Of a stretch of DNA of 64,000 bases, positions 38,661 to 64,000 are shown piece by piece. The stretch covers positions 22,147,132-22,211,131 of the forward strand of contig NC_060885.1 in NCBI RefSeq assembly GCF_014805685.1, given 5' to 3'. Source of the DNA: Silurus meridionalis (lineage: Eukaryota; Chordata; Actinopteri; Siluriformes; Siluridae). Every line of letters starts with the position of its first letter. The first letter of the stretch is position 1. A program made the position numbers and the translations under genes. The notes below the pieces were generated by a model, which made no database searches, had not been told where the DNA came from, and saw only the letters and a program-made list of their open reading frames with translations.

Positions 38661-39521
38661 TTCAGTTACACACTGACAAGGTCTTTCAGTGCGTTTTTTT
38701 TTTTTGTCCGGGGTGGGGGGGGTTGTTTGTTTTGACCCAAGCCTCAATCATGATGTCCTGCTGCAAGTTCTCACGCTGATTTGACATTTAAAACTGATTA
38801 GACAATTCTTCGTTTGATACGGTGGAAATACTGTATAAGTGGTGCTTCGAAGAAATTTGCCTTAGCACATCATTTTAAGTACCAAATGCCACACAAAAGA
38901 TCTATTTAATGTGCAATAAAGTGTTAGTGCTTGGGAAAATCTGTGTGTGTGTACTGATGCTGATGTTGACACTCTTGTAATCCTGCTGTTGGTTATTAGA
39001 TAGTGCAGGCTGTTGCACCAGAAGTTTTACATGGTAATACAATGAGAGCAGCTGCTCAGCAGATGTTGTGTTTTCGCTTTAGCCTAGAGGGGTTAAAGGT
39101 TTCCGAATCACCCCGTGTGGCAACTAGATGATCCTACAGGCCTTTTTTTTTTTGCCTCCCCTCTTCCACCCTGCATACTCTAGTGTCACACCAGTGTGTG
39201 GACTCGGTCCATTCTAACATCTGCCAGAATTCAGCCAGACGACTCTCGAGCTGACATCCGGCCCCGAGGTGGAAAACATGTTAACAATATAATCCCAGTG
39301 TTTGGATGGTGAATTGAAAGCAGCTTTTTGTCAGGTTTTGCCTGATTTTTATTTTTTTCTGTACACATATGTTTTCTGGTTTATAGACTCTGCATCTATG
39401 TGCACATAAAAAAAATTACTTACAGCAGCGTTAATTTGCACAGATTGTTCTTTTTATGTACTTTTTGTCATCTTTGTGTTTAATAATCACCATTGTTCTT
39501 GTTTGAATTTTTTTTTTATAG

Positions 39522-63964
<24,443 letters not shown>

Positions 63965-64000
63965 GTCCCACACAGCCAGCACTGCCTCATCATCATCACG
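63965..64000 (+). other. akt3: Start of akt3 3' UTR
   Basis: Sequence after the TGA stop, cut by the window end. No processing signal visible. Confidence 0.8.

Larger units (their letters stand above)
1..39521 (+). other. akt3: Exon-free stretch, probably 3' part of akt3 intron 1
   Basis: No exon of a known gene was recognised here. The expected first coding exon (start codon, about 15 residues ending at the KRG junction) was not seen, so it probably lies upstream of the window. The region is repeat-rich; repeats are listed separately. Intervals in which I see no recognisable element include 1-760, 1346-3680, 5210-8010, 9170-9980, 15365-16680, 17195-18745, 21825-22590, 23460-24820, 24870-26035, 29865-31215, 31950-34845, 34895-35975 and 38665-39521. 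'Intron 1' is an inference from the strand and phase of exon 2. Confidence 0.7.

Overview
This is a vertebrate nuclear window, most likely from a teleost fish. It carries the 3' three-fifths of one protein-coding gene on the + strand, akt3 (RAC-gamma serine/threonine-protein kinase). The teleost call rests on several Tc1-like transposon families, hAT-type non-autonomous elements, tRNA-derived SINEs and dense (GT)n, (CA)n and (AT)n microsatellites of kinds typical of fish genomes. The repeat mix would suit a catfish-like genome, but I cannot fix the species or say whether this is the akt3a or akt3b copy.

Layout. Positions 1-39521 contain no exon I can recognise and are most simply read as the 3' part of a very long first coding intron. 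Twelve coding exons follow between 39522 and 63964. Every junction has GT/AG ends and the phases are consistent. The visible coding sequence is 1394 nt. Adding the usual 46-nt first coding exon of AKT genes, which I did not find here and which probably lies upstream, gives 1440 nt, or 479 residues plus stop. That is the usual AKT3 length. In order the exons encode the PH domain, linker, kinase N-lobe, hinge, catalytic loop, activation loop, C-lobe, AGC tail and hydrophobic motif.

The product is a PI3K-pathway kinase. PIP3 binding by the PH domain brings it to the membrane. It is then activated by phosphorylation at the activation-loop Thr (T305 here) and the hydrophobic-motif Ser (S472 here); both sites are intact.

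Non-coding content. The introns hold at least seven Tc1-like non-autonomous copies of one family, three larger degenerate Tc1-like elements (one with an internal fold-back rearrangement), four copies of a hAT-type MITE (one with a near-perfect 8-bp target duplication), three copies of a 'GATGCATCG' MITE, a tRNA-Glu-derived SINE, several other dispersed repeats and many long microsatellites. Some repeats lie within 20-30 bp of splice sites.

Best leads: an unexplained exon-like ORF at 10636-10790; UG-repeat 3' splice sites at the 215-nt kinase exon and the last exon; and inverted MITE pairs flanking akt3 exons 4-9. I see no CRISPR array, operon or other prokaryotic feature.
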